Source: Achromobacter denitrificans NBRC 15125 (GTDB lineage Bacteria; Pseudomonadota; Gammaproteobacteria; Burkholderiales; Burkholderiaceae_B). From it: DNA of 64,000 nt. The stretch covers positions 62,001-126,000 of the forward strand of contig NZ_BCTQ01000016.1 in the NCBI RefSeq assembly GCF_001571365.1. The letters run 5' to 3'. Shown piece after piece: positions 28,030 through 36,766 of the stretch. Position 1 is the stretch's first letter; every line of letters begins with the position of its first letter. Position numbers and translations under genes: made by a program. The notes under the pieces are model-generated. The model had not been told where the DNA came from. It did not search any database and saw nothing but the letters and a program-made list of their open reading frames with translations.

Positions 28030-29322
28030 TTATCCGGGGAAGAAGGCGTAGCGGATCACGAACAGGGCGGCGACCAGCCAGGTGGCCGGATGCACGTCGC
28101 GAATCTTGCCGGTGGCGGTCTTGAGCACCACGTAGCTGATGAAGCCGAAGGCGATGCCGTTGGCGATCGAGTACGTGAAGGGCATGACCAGCGCCGTCAG
28201 CGCGGCCGGGGTGGCCTCGCACACGTCGTTCCAGTCGATGTCGATCAGCTCGCGCATCATCAGGCCGGCAACGTAGAGCAAGGCGGGCGCGGTGGCGTAG
28301 GCGGGCACGGCGCCGGCCAGCGGGGAGATGAACAGCGCGGCCAGGAACAGCAGCGCCACGATCAGCGCGGTCATGCCGGTGCGGCCGCCGGCCTGCACGC
28401 CCGAGGCGCTTTCCACATAGGCGGTGGTGCTGCTCGTGCCCAGCATGGAGCCGGCCACGATGGCGGTGCTGTCGGCGAACAGCGCGCGGCCCAGGCGGTT
28501 GGGCCGGTTCTCGGGCATCAGGCCCGCGCGGCGGGCCACGCCCACCAGCGTGCCGGTGGCGTCGAACACCTCCACCAGCACGAACACCAGGATCACGTGC
28601 ACGAAGCCGCTGTGCAGCGCGCCCATGATGTCCAGCTTGAACAGCGTGGGCGACAGGCTGGGCGGGGCGGCGAAGATGCCCTTGAATTCGTTGTAGCCCA
28701 GCACCATGGACAGCAGGGTCACCGCGACGATGCCGATCAGGATGGCGCCGCGCACGCGCAGAGCGTCCAGCGCCGCGATGATGAAGAAGCCCAGGATGGC
28801 GAACAGCGGGCCGGGCTTGGTCAGGTCGCCCAGCGTGACCTTGGTGGCGGGATGCGCCACGACGATGTCGGCGTTGGACAGCGCGATAATGGCGAGGAAC
28901 AGGCCGATCCCCGCGGCGATGGCGCTGCGCAGGGAATGCGGGATGCCCTTGACCAGCCATACCCGGATGCCCGAGATCGTCAGGAACAGGAAGATCACGC
29001 CCGAGATGAACACGGCGCCCAGCGCCTGCTCCCAGGTATAGCCCATGGTCTTGACGACGGTGAACGCGAAGAAGGCATTCAGGCCCATGCCCGGCGCCAT
29101 GCCGATGGGCCAGTTGGCGATCAGCGCCATCACCAGCGAGCCCAGCGCGGCGGCCAGGCAGGTGGCGACGAACACCGCGTCGCGGTCCATGCCGGTCGAC
29201 GACAGGATGTCGGGGTTGACGAAGATGATGTACGACATGGTCAGGAATGTCGTCAGGCCGGCCACGAGTTCCGTGCGAGCGGTCGTGCCGTGTTCACGCA
29301 GCTTGAATAGCTTCTCCAGCAT
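28030..29322 (-). CDS. NCS2-family purine permease (AzgA/AdeP-like)
   Basis: 430 residues, about 13-14 helices. The N-terminal LREHGTTARTELVAGLTTFLTMSYIIFVNPDIL and the motifs GMAPGMGLNAFFAFTVV, VEVFDATGTLVGVARRAGL and GTSSTTAYVESASGVQAGGRTG are those of proton-coupled adenine/hypoxanthine/guanine importers of the AzgA subfamily. Start ATG at 29322 (MLEKLFKL) after GGGGACT; an upstream frame from 29424 is unlikely. Divergent from tsaD. Uptake of free purine bases is inferred from family. Confidence 0.9.
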   Translation of the reverse strand: MLEKLFKLREHGTTARTELVAGLTTFLTMSYIIFVNPDILSSTGMDRDAVFVATCLAAALGSLVMALIANWPIGMAPGMGLNAFFAFTVVKTMGYTWEQALGAVFISGVIFLFLTISGIRVWLVKGIPHSLRSAIAAGIGLFLAIIALSNADIVVAHPATKVTLGDLTKPGPLFAILGFFIIAALDALRVRGAILIGIVAVTLLSMVLGYNEFKGIFAAPPSLSPTLFKLDIMGALHSGFVHVILVFVLVEVFDATGTLVGVARRAGLMPENRPNRLGRALFADSTAIVAGSMLGTSSTTAYVESASGVQAGGRTGMTALIVALLFLAALFISPLAGAVPAYATAPALLYVAGLMMRELIDIDWNDVCEATPAALTALVMPFTYSIANGIAFGFISYVVLKTATGKIRDVHPATWLVAALFVIRYAFFPG

Positions 29323-29444
29323 TCGAGTCCCCAGTATGTTTGCAGGCTTGCGGTTGCCGCGGGCGGGCGGGGCCGTCCGCGCATTATTGATGGTATGGAT
29401 GAACAAACCCGCGTATTTTCGCATCAGTTGTAAACTCTGCCGCC

Positions 29445-30476
29445 ATGATCATTCTCGGCTTTGAAAGCTCCTGCGACGAAACCGGCGTCGCGGCCGTCTG
29501 TACGGAACGGGGCCTGCTCGCGCACGCGCTGCACACCCAGATCGCCATGCACCAGGAATACGGTGGCGTGGTGCCGGAACTCGCCTCGCGCGACCACATC
29601 CGCCGCGTCGTGCCGCTGACCCGCCAGGTGCTCGAAGACGCGGGCCTGCAAATGTCCGACATCGGCGCCGTGGCCTACACGGCCGGCCCCGGTCTCGCCG
29701 GCGCCTTGCTGGTGGGCGCCAGTGTCGCGCAGTCGTTCGCCTGGGCCCGGCACCTGCCGGCCATCGGCATCCACCACCTGGAAGGGCATCTGCTGTCGCC
29801 GATGCTGGCCGATCCGCGGCCGGACTTCCCCTTCGTGGCGCTGCTGGTGTCCGGCGGCCATACCCAGCTGATGCGGGTGGACGGCGTGGGCCGCTACGAA
29901 TTGCTGGGCGAAACGCTGGACGACGCCGCGGGCGAGGCCTTCGACAAATCCGCCAAGCTGATGGGCCTGGGCTACCCCGGCGGTCCGGCGTTGTCCAGGC
30001 TGGCCGCCAGCGGCGACGCCACGCGCTTCGACCTGCCGCGCCCCATGTTGCACAGCGGCGACCTGGATTTCAGCTTCAGCGGCCTGAAAACGGCCGTCCT
30101 GACCCGGGTGAAGGCCGCCGAGGCGGCCGGCGGGCTGGACGAGCAGGCCCGCGCCGACCTGGCGGCGGCCACCCAGGCCGCCATCGTCGAGGTGCTGGCG
30201 GCCAAGGCCATTCGCGCCCTGAAACAGACGGGCCTGAAGCGGCTGGTGGTGGCGGGAGGCGTGGGCGCCAACCAGCTGCTGCGCGCCAAGCTGGACGCGG
30301 CGCTCAAGCCGCTGAAGGCGCGCGCCTATTTCCCGCCGCTGGAGCTGTGCACCGACAACGGCGCGATGATCGCCTTCGCCGCCGCGGAGCGCGTCAAGGC
30401 GGGCCTGGCGGTCCTGGACGCGGAGGCGCACAGCTTCACCGTGAAGCCGCGCTGGGACCTGGCGGATATCGCCTGA
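29445..30476 (+). CDS. tsaD: tRNA N6-adenosine threonylcarbamoyltransferase
   Basis: 343 residues, TsaD/Gcp/Kae1 family. With TsaB, TsaC and TsaE it transfers threonylcarbamoyl to A37 of ANN-decoding tRNAs. Iron/zinc ligands His111 and His115 are in the motif HHLEGH, the ATPase-like strands are [13 protein letters not shown] and [13 protein letters not shown], and the terminal metal ligand is in CTDNGAMIA. Alone in a short divergent layout with the purine permease. Confidence 0.97.
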   Translation: MIILGFESSCDETGVAAVCTERGLLAHALHTQIAMHQEYGGVVPELASRDHIRRVVPLTRQVLEDAGLQMSDIGAVAYTAGPGLAGALLVGASVAQSFAWARHLPAIGIHHLEGHLLSPMLADPRPDFPFVALLVSGGHTQLMRVDGVGRYELLGETLDDAAGEAFDKSAKLMGLGYPGGPALSRLAASGDATRFDLPRPMLHSGDLDFSFSGLKTAVLTRVKAAEAAGGLDEQARADLAAATQAAIVEVLAAKAIRALKQTGLKRLVVAGGVGANQLLRAKLDAALKPLKARAYFPPLELCTDNGAMIAFAAAERVKAGLAVLDAEAHSFTVKPRWDLADIA

Positions 30477-30617
30477 ATCCGAGGACGTCCCCCGCCCGCC
30501 GGCGGCGAGCGGCCAGTCCGCGGGCTGCTACCGGGCAGCAGACGGGCGCGTCGGGGTGGCCCTAGGCGCGCGCCAACCCGGCAACGGGGCGAAAAACGCC
30601 GCGCCAGGACGGCAAAA

Positions 30618-30635
30618 GGGCGGCAGAGGCCGCCC
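30618..30635 (-). terminator. Intrinsic terminator of plsY
   Basis: On the minus strand GGGCGGC, a CTCT loop and GCCGCCC are followed directly by TTTTGCC, about 30 bases beyond the plsY stop. The plus strand has only TGTATT after the stem, so it may also stop tsaD transcripts, less well. Confidence 0.7.
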
Positions 30636-30666
30636 TGTATTCCTGCCAGCCGCCTTGCCGCCGGTC

Positions 30667-31305
30667 TTATTTTTTCTTGCCGCCGATCCGGCTTTCCGTG
30701 CCCTGGAGCAGGCGGGTGATGTTGGCGCGGTGACGGTAGAACAGCAGGATGCCGATGATGGCCAGCGCCACGCCCATGGCGGGCTGCGCGTACCAGGCCA
30801 GGCCGGAGCCGAACACGTAGTACACCGGGGCGAAAAAGGCCGCCACGAGCGACGCCAGCGACGAATAGCGGAAGAAGATGGCGATGATCAGCCAGGTGGC
30901 GGCCGTGGCCACCGCCAGCCAGGGCTGGATGGCCACCAGCACGCCCAGCGCCGTGGCCACCCCCTTGCCGCCCTTGAAGCCCAGGAAAACGGGGTATAGA
31001 TGGCCCAGGAAGGCGGCCAGCGCCACCGCCGCCAGCGCCCCGACGGGGATGCCAGGGGCGATCTTCTCGGCCAGCCAGATCGCGAACCATCCCTTGGCGG
31101 CGTCGCCCAGCAGCGTCAGCGCGGCGGCGGTCTTGTTGCCGGTGCGCAGCACATTGGTGGCGCCCGGGTTCTTGGATCCGTAGCTGCGGGGGTCCTGCAG
31201 GCCCATGAGCTTGCTGACCACCACGGCGAAGGGCACGGAGCCGATCAGGTAGGCCAGCAGGATGAGCGCCAGATTGAACGCCAGGGAGGGTGCGGTTATC
31301 GCCAT
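30667..31305 (-). CDS. plsY: Acyl-phosphate:glycerol-3-phosphate acyltransferase
   Basis: 212 residues, five-helix inner-membrane enzyme that makes lysophosphatidate from acyl-phosphate. Conserved motifs are [16 protein letters not shown], then [19 protein letters not shown] (acyl-phosphate site), [21 protein letters not shown], and the C-terminal [15 protein letters not shown]. Lys-rich end. Start ATG at 31305 divergent from surE. Confidence 0.96.
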   Translation of the reverse strand: MAITAPSLAFNLALILLAYLIGSVPFAVVVSKLMGLQDPRSYGSKNPGATNVLRTGNKTAAALTLLGDAAKGWFAIWLAEKIAPGIPVGALAAVALAAFLGHLYPVFLGFKGGKGVATALGVLVAIQPWLAVATAATWLIIAIFFRYSSLASLVAAFFAPVYYVFGSGLAWYAQPAMGVALAIIGILLFYRHRANITRLLQGTESRIGGKKK

Positions 31306-31437
31306 GGAAAGGGAGTCCGTTATTGTCGTAATGGCTGCGGATTCTACCGCGCTCCACGCCGGGGCCGGCTACGGGTTATCGAGCGGGGTCCCGACAGGGC
31401 GGCGCAAGCCGGTCATACGGATGGCGCCCGCGGACGG

Positions 31438-31443
31438 TACAAT
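31438..31443 (+). promoter_or_regulatory. Candidate -10 box of the surE operon
   Basis: TACAAT 42 bases before the surE ATG, with no strong -35. The AT-rich CATATTTTCTTTC lies between it and the start. Confidence 0.4.
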
Positions 31444-31484
31444 CCGACACGTCCACCCGTGTCATATTTTCTTTCGGATGCACA

Positions 31485-32243
31485 ATGCGAATTCTGGTTT
31501 CGAACGATGATGGTTACTCCGCCCCCGGGCTCGAAGCGCTGGTTGCGGCGCTGCAAGGGCTGGGCGATCTCACCGTCGTCGCGCCCGAGACCAACCACAG
31601 CGGCGCATCGAACTCCCTGACGCTGAACCGCCCCTTGTCGGTGCGCACCGCCTCCAACGGCTTCATCGCCGTCAACGGCACGCCCTCCGACTGCGTGCAC
31701 GTGGCCCTCACCGGGCTCATGGACGCGCGCCCGGACCTGGTCGTGTCGGGCATCAACAACGGCGCCAACATGGGCGACGACACCCTGTACTCGGGCACCG
31801 TGGCCGCCGCCAGCGAAGGGTATCTGTTCGGCATCCCCGCCATCGCGTTTTCGCTGGCGGAGAAGGGCTGGGCGCACATCGATTCCGCCGCGCGCGCCGC
31901 GCGCCTCGTGGTCGAGCGCCACCTGGCGCAGCCCCTGGCCGCGCCGGTGCTGCTGAACGTCAATATCCCCAGCCGCCGCTTCGAAGACATGCACGGCTTC
32001 GCGGTCACGCGGCTGGGCAAGCGCCATCCGTCGCAGCCCGTGGTGCGCACCACCACGCCCTACGGCGATACGGTGTACTGGATCGGTCCGGTGGGCCTGG
32101 CGGCGGACGCAGCGCCGGGCACCGACTTTCATGCCGTCGAACAGGGCACGGTGTCCGTCACGCCGCTGCGGCTGGATCTCACCCAGCACAGCCAGCTCGA
32201 CGAGATCCGTGCGTGGGCGGAGCCGCTATGCGCAAACGCGTAA
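31485..32243 (+). CDS. surE: 5'/3'-nucleotidase SurE
   Basis: 252 residues. Metal-binding NDDG (Asp8, Asp9), Ser39 in TNHSGAS and [22 protein letters not shown] near 88-106 are the SurE active site. Hydrolyses nucleoside 5'/3'-monophosphates and polyphosphate in stationary phase. First gene of the surE-pcm-nlpD-exonuclease operon; pcm starts 16 bases before its end. Confidence 0.96.
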   Translation: MRILVSNDDGYSAPGLEALVAALQGLGDLTVVAPETNHSGASNSLTLNRPLSVRTASNGFIAVNGTPSDCVHVALTGLMDARPDLVVSGINNGANMGDDTLYSGTVAAASEGYLFGIPAIAFSLAEKGWAHIDSAARAARLVVERHLAQPLAAPVLLNVNIPSRRFEDMHGFAVTRLGKRHPSQPVVRTTTPYGDTVYWIGPVGLAADAAPGTDFHAVEQGTVSVTPLRLDLTQHSQLDEIRAWAEPLCANA

Positions 32244-33052
32244 GCCAACCGGACGTGTCGCAGGCCGTGCCCGGACGCAGCGGCCCCGTCCGCTACGAGT
32301 CGGGCCGGCTCAGCCCCGGCGTCACGCCGGCCAACAGCAACACCCGCATCTCCGCGGCCACGCTGCAGCGCCAGACCCAGGCGCCGGCGCCCGCGGCCGG
32401 CGGCAACCTGGGCCTGAACTCCGACCGCCTGCGCCAAGCGATGGTGGAGCGGCTGCGCGCCCAGGGCATCAGCGACGAACGCGTGCTGACCGCCATGGGC
32501 GCGGTGCCGCGCCATCTGTTCGTGGACGAGGCGCTGGCCAGCCGCGCCTACGAAGACGCGGCGCTGCCCATCGGCCATTCGCAAACCATTTCCCAACCCT
32601 GGGTGGTGGCGCGCATGATCGCGGCCGCCTGCGAAGACCGCGCGCCCACCCGGGTGTTGGAAGTCGGCGCGGGCTGCGGCTATCAGGCCGCGGTGCTGGC
32701 GCAGTTCGTGCGCGAGGTGCATTCCATCGAACGCATCCGCGGGCTGTACGAACTCGCGCGCGAGCATCTGCGCGCCTTGCGGCTCACCACGAGGATCCGC
32801 CTCATCTATGGCGACGGCATGCTGGGCCTGCCCGGCGTGGCGCCGTTCGATGCTATCGTTGTGGCTGCCGCTGGCCTCGCCATTCCGCAAGCGCTCTTGT
32901 CGCAGCTTGCGCCGGGTGGCCGCCTGATCGCTCCGGAAGGGGGCGCCAACCAGCGCCTGGTTCTGATCGAACGCACAGGCGCGGCCAGCTGGAAACGTAC
33001 TGAATTAGAGGCCGTGCGCTTTGTGCCGCTACGGGCCGGAATACAATCTTGA
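32228..33052 (+). CDS. pcm: Protein-L-isoaspartate O-methyltransferase
   Basis: 274 residues, longer than the 208 of E. coli Pcm because of about 65 extra N-terminal residues that are polar and probably disordered (Pro/Ala/Arg-rich). The catalytic part starts near [20 protein letters not shown], with [17 protein letters not shown] substrate loop ([18 protein letters not shown]) and AdoMet motif [16 protein letters not shown]. Repairs isoaspartyl damage in aged proteins. Start ATG at 32228, preceded by GGAG. Overlaps surE and the first possible nlpD start. Confidence 0.93.
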   Translation: MRKRVSQPDVSQAVPGRSGPVRYESGRLSPGVTPANSNTRISAATLQRQTQAPAPAAGGNLGLNSDRLRQAMVERLRAQGISDERVLTAMGAVPRHLFVDEALASRAYEDAALPIGHSQTISQPWVVARMIAAACEDRAPTRVLEVGAGCGYQAAVLAQFVREVHSIERIRGLYELAREHLRALRLTTRIRLIYGDGMLGLPGVAPFDAIVVAAAGLAIPQALLSQLAPGGRLIAPEGGANQRLVLIERTGAASWKRTELEAVRFVPLRAGIQS

Positions 33053-33069
33053 GCAAACAGGAGAAACGT

Positions 33070-33921
33070 ATGCTCAACGGGCAGTTGCAACTGACCGATA
33101 TCACTCTGGGCGCGTCGTCGACGCGCCTGCGCCGCCCGCTCTTCATCGCGGGGGCGCTCAGCCTGGCCATCCTGGCCGGCTGCGCATCCAAAGGTACTCG
33201 CGCTCCGGTGGTCGACATGACCGGCGGGCAACCCGCGCCGTCGGCACAGCCCGGCGGCACCTACGTAGTCAAGCCGGGCGACACGCTTTACAAGATCGCC
33301 CGCGCCAACAATGTGGACATCGAGAACGTCAAGCGCTGGAACAACCTCAGCGACCCCAACCAGATTTCCGTCGGGCAGGTCCTGAAGATGTCCGGCGGCT
33401 CGGGCGGCGGCGCGCAAACCGCGCCGGTCGCCGGCGCCAAGCCGCAGCCGCGTCCGCTGGACCAGCCCGAAACCGCCACGCCCGCGCCTGACGCCACGGC
33501 GACGCCGGCCCCCGCGCCGGTCGAGACCAAGCCCGCCACGCGCGCGGCGGATGCCGGCGTCATCAACTGGGCCTGGCCGGCGAACGGCCAGATCGTGCAG
33601 GGCTTCAACGCCAGCAGCAAGGGCATCGACATCGCCGGCGCGCTGGGCGATCCGATCACCGCGGCCGCCGACGGCCTGGTCAAGTACAGCGGCAACGGCG
33701 TTCGCGGCCTGGGCAACCTGATCATCGTCGAACACCAGAACGGCTTCATCACCGCCTACGCGCACAACCGCGCGGTGCTGGTGAAGACCGGCCAGACGGT
33801 CAAGCGCGGCGCCAAGATCGCCGAACTCGGCCAAAGCGATACCACCTCGCCGCGCCTGCACTTCGAAATCCGTCGCCAAGGCACGCCGGTGGACCCGATG
33901 CAGTACCTGCCCGCCAAATGA
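33070..33921 (+). CDS. nlpD: Murein hydrolase activator NlpD (LysM + degenerate M23 lipoprotein)
   Basis: 283 residues. Lipoprotein signal with lipobox LAGC at Cys38, LysM domain (TYVVKPGDTLYKIARANNVDIENVKRWNN, about 64-107), a Pro/Ala/Thr-rich linker, and a C-terminal LytM/M23 domain. The first zinc-site histidine of active M23 enzymes is missing (KGIDIAG instead of HxGxD), as in E. coli NlpD, so it should activate an amidase such as AmiC at division rather than cut murein. ATG at 33070 is chosen for AGGAGA six bases before; a TTG at 33049 is less likely. ATGA overlap with the exonuclease. Confidence 0.93.
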   Translation: MLNGQLQLTDITLGASSTRLRRPLFIAGALSLAILAGCASKGTRAPVVDMTGGQPAPSAQPGGTYVVKPGDTLYKIARANNVDIENVKRWNNLSDPNQISVGQVLKMSGGSGGGAQTAPVAGAKPQPRPLDQPETATPAPDATATPAPAPVETKPATRAADAGVINWAWPANGQIVQGFNASSKGIDIAGALGDPITAAADGLVKYSGNGVRGLGNLIIVEHQNGFITAYAHNRAVLVKTGQTVKRGAKIAELGQSDTTSPRLHFEIRRQGTPVDPMQYLPAK

Positions 33922-34697
33922 CGCCCACCCTGGTATTCGACCTGGAAACCATCCCCGACGCCGACGGGCTGCGCAAGCTCAACGGCTGGGGGGCCGAGGT
34001 CCCCGACCAGGAAGTGGTGGAGCGCGCCCTGACCGCGCGCCGCGAGGCCGTGGGCCACGATTTCCTGCCGCTGCACCTGCACAAGGTCGCGGTGGTGGGC
34101 TGCGTGTTCCGCGACGACCAGGGCTTTCGCGTCAAGACGCTGGGCCAGCCCGATGATCCCGAGGCCGCCTTGCTGGCGGGCTTCTTCAAGACCATCGAGC
34201 GCTACACGCCCAAGCTGGTGAGCTGGAACGGCTCGGGCTTCGACCTGCCGGTGCTGCATTACCGCAGCCTGATCCAGGGCGTGCCCGCGCCGCGCTACTG
34301 GGACATGGGCGAGGAAGACCGCGATTTCAAGTTCAACAACTACATCTCGCGCTATCACTCCCGCCACCTGGACCTGATGGACCTGCTGGCCAAGTACAAC
34401 GGCCGCGCCAACGCCCCGCTCGACGAACTGGCCAAGCTTTGCGGTTTTCCCGGCAAGCTGGGCATGGACGGCAGCAAGGTGTGGGAAGCCTGGAGCCAGG
34501 GCCGCGCCGACGAAGTGCGGGCCTATTGCGAAACGGACGTGGTCAACACCTGGCTGGTGTATTGCCGCTTCCGCTTCCTGCGCGGCGAACTCGACCGCAC
34601 CTCCTACGAAGCCGAAATCGCCCTGGTGCGCGACACGCTCACCGCCAGCGACGCGCCGCACTGGAAGGAATACATGGCGGCCTGGGACGCCGACTGA
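33918..34697 (+). CDS. DEDD-type 3'-5' exonuclease, PolB-exonuclease-like
   Basis: 259 residues. The DnaQ-like core is visible: Exo I TLVFDLETIPD (Asp8, Glu10), Exo II LVSWNGSGFDLPVLHYR, and Exo III YCETDVVNTW. The family is a stand-alone relative of the proofreading domain of family-B polymerases. It follows nlpD with an ATGA overlap, in the position where rpoS lies in many gamma- and betaproteobacteria. Likely role is in DNA or RNA 3'-end processing; not specified further. Confidence 0.88.
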   Translation: MTPTLVFDLETIPDADGLRKLNGWGAEVPDQEVVERALTARREAVGHDFLPLHLHKVAVVGCVFRDDQGFRVKTLGQPDDPEAALLAGFFKTIERYTPKLVSWNGSGFDLPVLHYRSLIQGVPAPRYWDMGEEDRDFKFNNYISRYHSRHLDLMDLLAKYNGRANAPLDELAKLCGFPGKLGMDGSKVWEAWSQGRADEVRAYCETDVVNTWLVYCRFRFLRGELDRTSYEAEIALVRDTLTASDAPHWKEYMAAWDAD

Positions 34698-34878
34698 AGC
34701 CGCTTGGAGGCCTCGCGCAAACGGGGGCCCAGGCAGACCGACGACGGGGCCCTCGCGGCCCCGTCGTCGCGTCCGGAGGCCGCGCAATCGACTGAAACAT
34801 GGCCGACGCGGACGAAACCCGGATGAAACCGCCCCGATCGCACAATGGTCTCGCTTTCTTCACTCACAGGAGACCTTC

Positions 34879-35484
34879 ATGTCCCGATTCGCTATCCGCT
34901 CCAATTTGGCCGCTCTTGCTTTTGTCGCCGCGACGGGCGGCTTGGTGGCCGGCACCGTTATGGCTGCTCCTCCTCCTCCCGCCGATGGCGGCCCGGCCGC
35001 GATGCACGAACGCCATCATGGCGGCGGCTTCCACAAAGGCATGCGCGACGGCCTGTTCATCCCCGGCCTGGGGCCCGTGTCCAAGGCGCAGGTCGCCGAA
35101 CTGAAGCTGGACGACAAGCAGCAAGCCCTGTTCAAGACCGCCCAGGACGGCCAGCGCAGCCTGCATGAAGCCATGCGCGCTTCCGGCGGCAAGCGCCACG
35201 ACCTGCTGAAGGCGCAGCTGGACAGCGGCAAGCTGGATCCGCGCGCCCTGATCGAGCAGTCCGAGAAGTCTCGCGATGCCTTCGGCACCCAGGCCAAGCA
35301 GGTGCGCGATCAATGGCTGGCGGTCTGGGACAGCCTGAACGACACCCAGCGCGGCCAGGTGACCAAGATGCTCAAGGACCGCGAAGCCAAGATGCAGGAG
35401 CGCATGGCCAAGATGGAAGGCCGCCACGGCAAGGGCAGGGGCCCGGCCGACGCCGCGCCGCCCGCCGCTCCCGCCGCCAACTAA
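34879..35484 (+). CDS. Spy/CpxP-like periplasmic protein
   Basis: 201 residues. Signal peptide (SNLAALAFVAATGGLVAGTVMAAPPP), a His/Gly-rich segment (MHERHHGGGFHKGM), then a helical body with a degenerate LTxxQ motif (SLNDTQRGQVTKML, about 152-165) and a basic, Ala/Pro-rich tail. These are features of periplasmic chaperones Spy/CpxP, induced by envelope stress or metals; the His cluster may bind metal. ATG follows AGGAGA. Function is inferred from motif and composition. Confidence 0.75.
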   Translation: MSRFAIRSNLAALAFVAATGGLVAGTVMAAPPPPADGGPAAMHERHHGGGFHKGMRDGLFIPGLGPVSKAQVAELKLDDKQQALFKTAQDGQRSLHEAMRASGGKRHDLLKAQLDSGKLDPRALIEQSEKSRDAFGTQAKQVRDQWLAVWDSLNDTQRGQVTKMLKDREAKMQERMAKMEGRHGKGRGPADAAPPAAPAAN

Positions 35485-35819
35485 ACCCGCCAACCACCAA
35501 ACCCGGCGCCCGGCCGCGAGGCCGGCCCGTCCTTCCAGGCCCCGCACGCGTTCGCGCGTCGCGGGGCCTGGCGCTTTGGCGCGCTCCCCATTGCGGGGCA
35601 CGGGCAGGGCAAGGGGCGGGGGCATGCACGTTTCTGGTGCGTTGCGCGCCCGGCATGCACCCGGCGCGCGCCTGCCGGCGCCGTCCGCCGGCCGTCCGAA
35701 GGTTGGCACGGACATTGCTTCATGGAAGGAGAGCCGGTCGCCAACGCTGCGATGCCGGCCTGATGGATGCGCCGCAAGGCCGTCCGCCTCCTCGATAAAT
35801 CCGATCAGGACTCCGCACC
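35485..35819 (+). other. Intergenic region between Spy-like and porin genes
   Basis: 335 bases. It holds a strong terminator hairpin (listed separately) and presumably the porin promoter. No gene seen on either strand. Confidence 0.4.
35535..35571 (+). terminator. Terminator hairpin of the Spy-like gene
   Basis: CCAGGCCCCGCACGCG and CGCGTCGCGGGGCCTGG pair over 16 bases with one bulge around a stable TTCG tetraloop, 50 bases after the stop. The following GCGCTTTGG is only a weak U tract. Confidence 0.6.
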
Positions 35820-36572
35820 ATGAAGAAGACGCTGCCCGCCTTGCCCTTTGTGCTTGCCGCTTGTTTCGCCGCGTCGGCGCAGGCCGAACCCACCGACCTG
35901 GGAGGCGGCTTTTCGCTGAGCGGCAACGCCACGATCGCCAGCGACTACCGGTTCCGCGGCTACTCGCAGACCGACTTCCGGCCCGCCGCGCAACTGGGCT
36001 TCGACCTGACCCACAGCTCCGGCTTCTATCTGGGCAACTGGAACTCCAACGTCTCCAGCTTCGTGTTCACCGACGGCAACCTGGAAATGGACTTCTACGG
36101 CGGCTGGAAGGGCGACGTCGGCGGCGGCTTCGCGCTGGACGCGGGCGTGCTGCATTACTACTACCCCGGCTCCAGCTCGCCCAAGGGCGGCAACTACAAC
36201 AACACCGATCTCTACCTGGGCGTGTCCTACGGCAGCTACAGCCTCAAGTACTCGTATACGCCCAGCGACTTCTTCAGCACGCCCGACAGCAAGGGCACCT
36301 GGTACCTGGACGGCACGGCCAACTTCGACCTGGGCGACGGCTGGGGCCTGGTCGGCCACCTCGGCTACCAGAAGCTCAAGAACCAGACCAATATGGACGG
36401 CGATTCCATCGGCCACTACGTCGACTACAAGGTCGGCGTGACCAAGGACCTGAAGGGCTGGATCCTGGGGCTGGCGGCCGTGGGGGCCACCAAGGACAAC
36501 TGGCTGCCCACCAAGTACGGCCATACCTCGGGGCGGCTGGGCGCGGTCTTCTCCGTATCGCGCTCCTTCTGA
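35820..36572 (+). CDS. TorF-family (Gcw_chp) putative outer-membrane porin
   Basis: 250 residues. Signal peptide (ALPFVLAACFAASAQAEP), then alternating beta strands with the family start LSGNATIASDYRFRGYSQTDFRPAAQLGFDLTHSSGFYLGNWNSNV and repeated aromatic-girdle strands (SYGSYSLKYSYTPSDFF), ending in the terminal Phe of an outer-membrane barrel (SVSRSF). Members occur widely in proteobacteria without known substrate. ATG preceded by a modest AGGA. Confidence 0.88.
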   Translation: MKKTLPALPFVLAACFAASAQAEPTDLGGGFSLSGNATIASDYRFRGYSQTDFRPAAQLGFDLTHSSGFYLGNWNSNVSSFVFTDGNLEMDFYGGWKGDVGGGFALDAGVLHYYYPGSSSPKGGNYNNTDLYLGVSYGSYSLKYSYTPSDFFSTPDSKGTWYLDGTANFDLGDGWGLVGHLGYQKLKNQTNMDGDSIGHYVDYKVGVTKDLKGWILGLAAVGATKDNWLPTKYGHTSGRLGAVFSVSRSF

Positions 36573-36611
36573 CCGGTATCCGTGGCGGCGCCTTGATCCG
36601 CGCCGACCTTT

Positions 36612-36658
36612 GGGGCGGGTGCAGTCCGCGGCTTGCGGCCTGGTCCCGCCCCTTTTTT
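36612..36658 (+). terminator. Intrinsic terminator of the TorF-like gene
   Basis: GGGGCGGG (36612-36619) pairs with CCCGCCCC (36645-36652), with a smaller inner stem between, followed by six T residues. Confidence 0.8.
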
Positions 36659-36691
36659 GCGTCCCGCCGCCCGGGCCGCGGGCGTGGGCCG

Positions 36692-36734
36692 CCCGGAAAT
36701 CCATTTCCGGGATCGGTCCCAGTCCTTTTACAAT
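36692..36734 (+). promoter_or_regulatory. rlmD: rlmD promoter with 9-2-9 palindrome
   Basis: CCCGGAAAT and ATTTCCGGG (36692-36700 and 36703-36711) form a perfect dyad with a two-base centre. A -10 box TACAAT lies at 36729-36734, 18 bases further on, 32 bases before the rlmD ATG. The dyad covers the expected -35 region, so it could be an operator or an RNA hairpin of readthrough transcripts. Confidence 0.5.
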
Positions 36735-36766
36735 AGCGGGTTGCGTGTAATTCTGGACTGCGTGAG

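Noticed and set aside
33070-33921. NlpD as an active M23 endopeptidase
   Set aside because: The first zinc-binding His of the HxxxD motif is replaced (KGID), so catalysis is unlikely.
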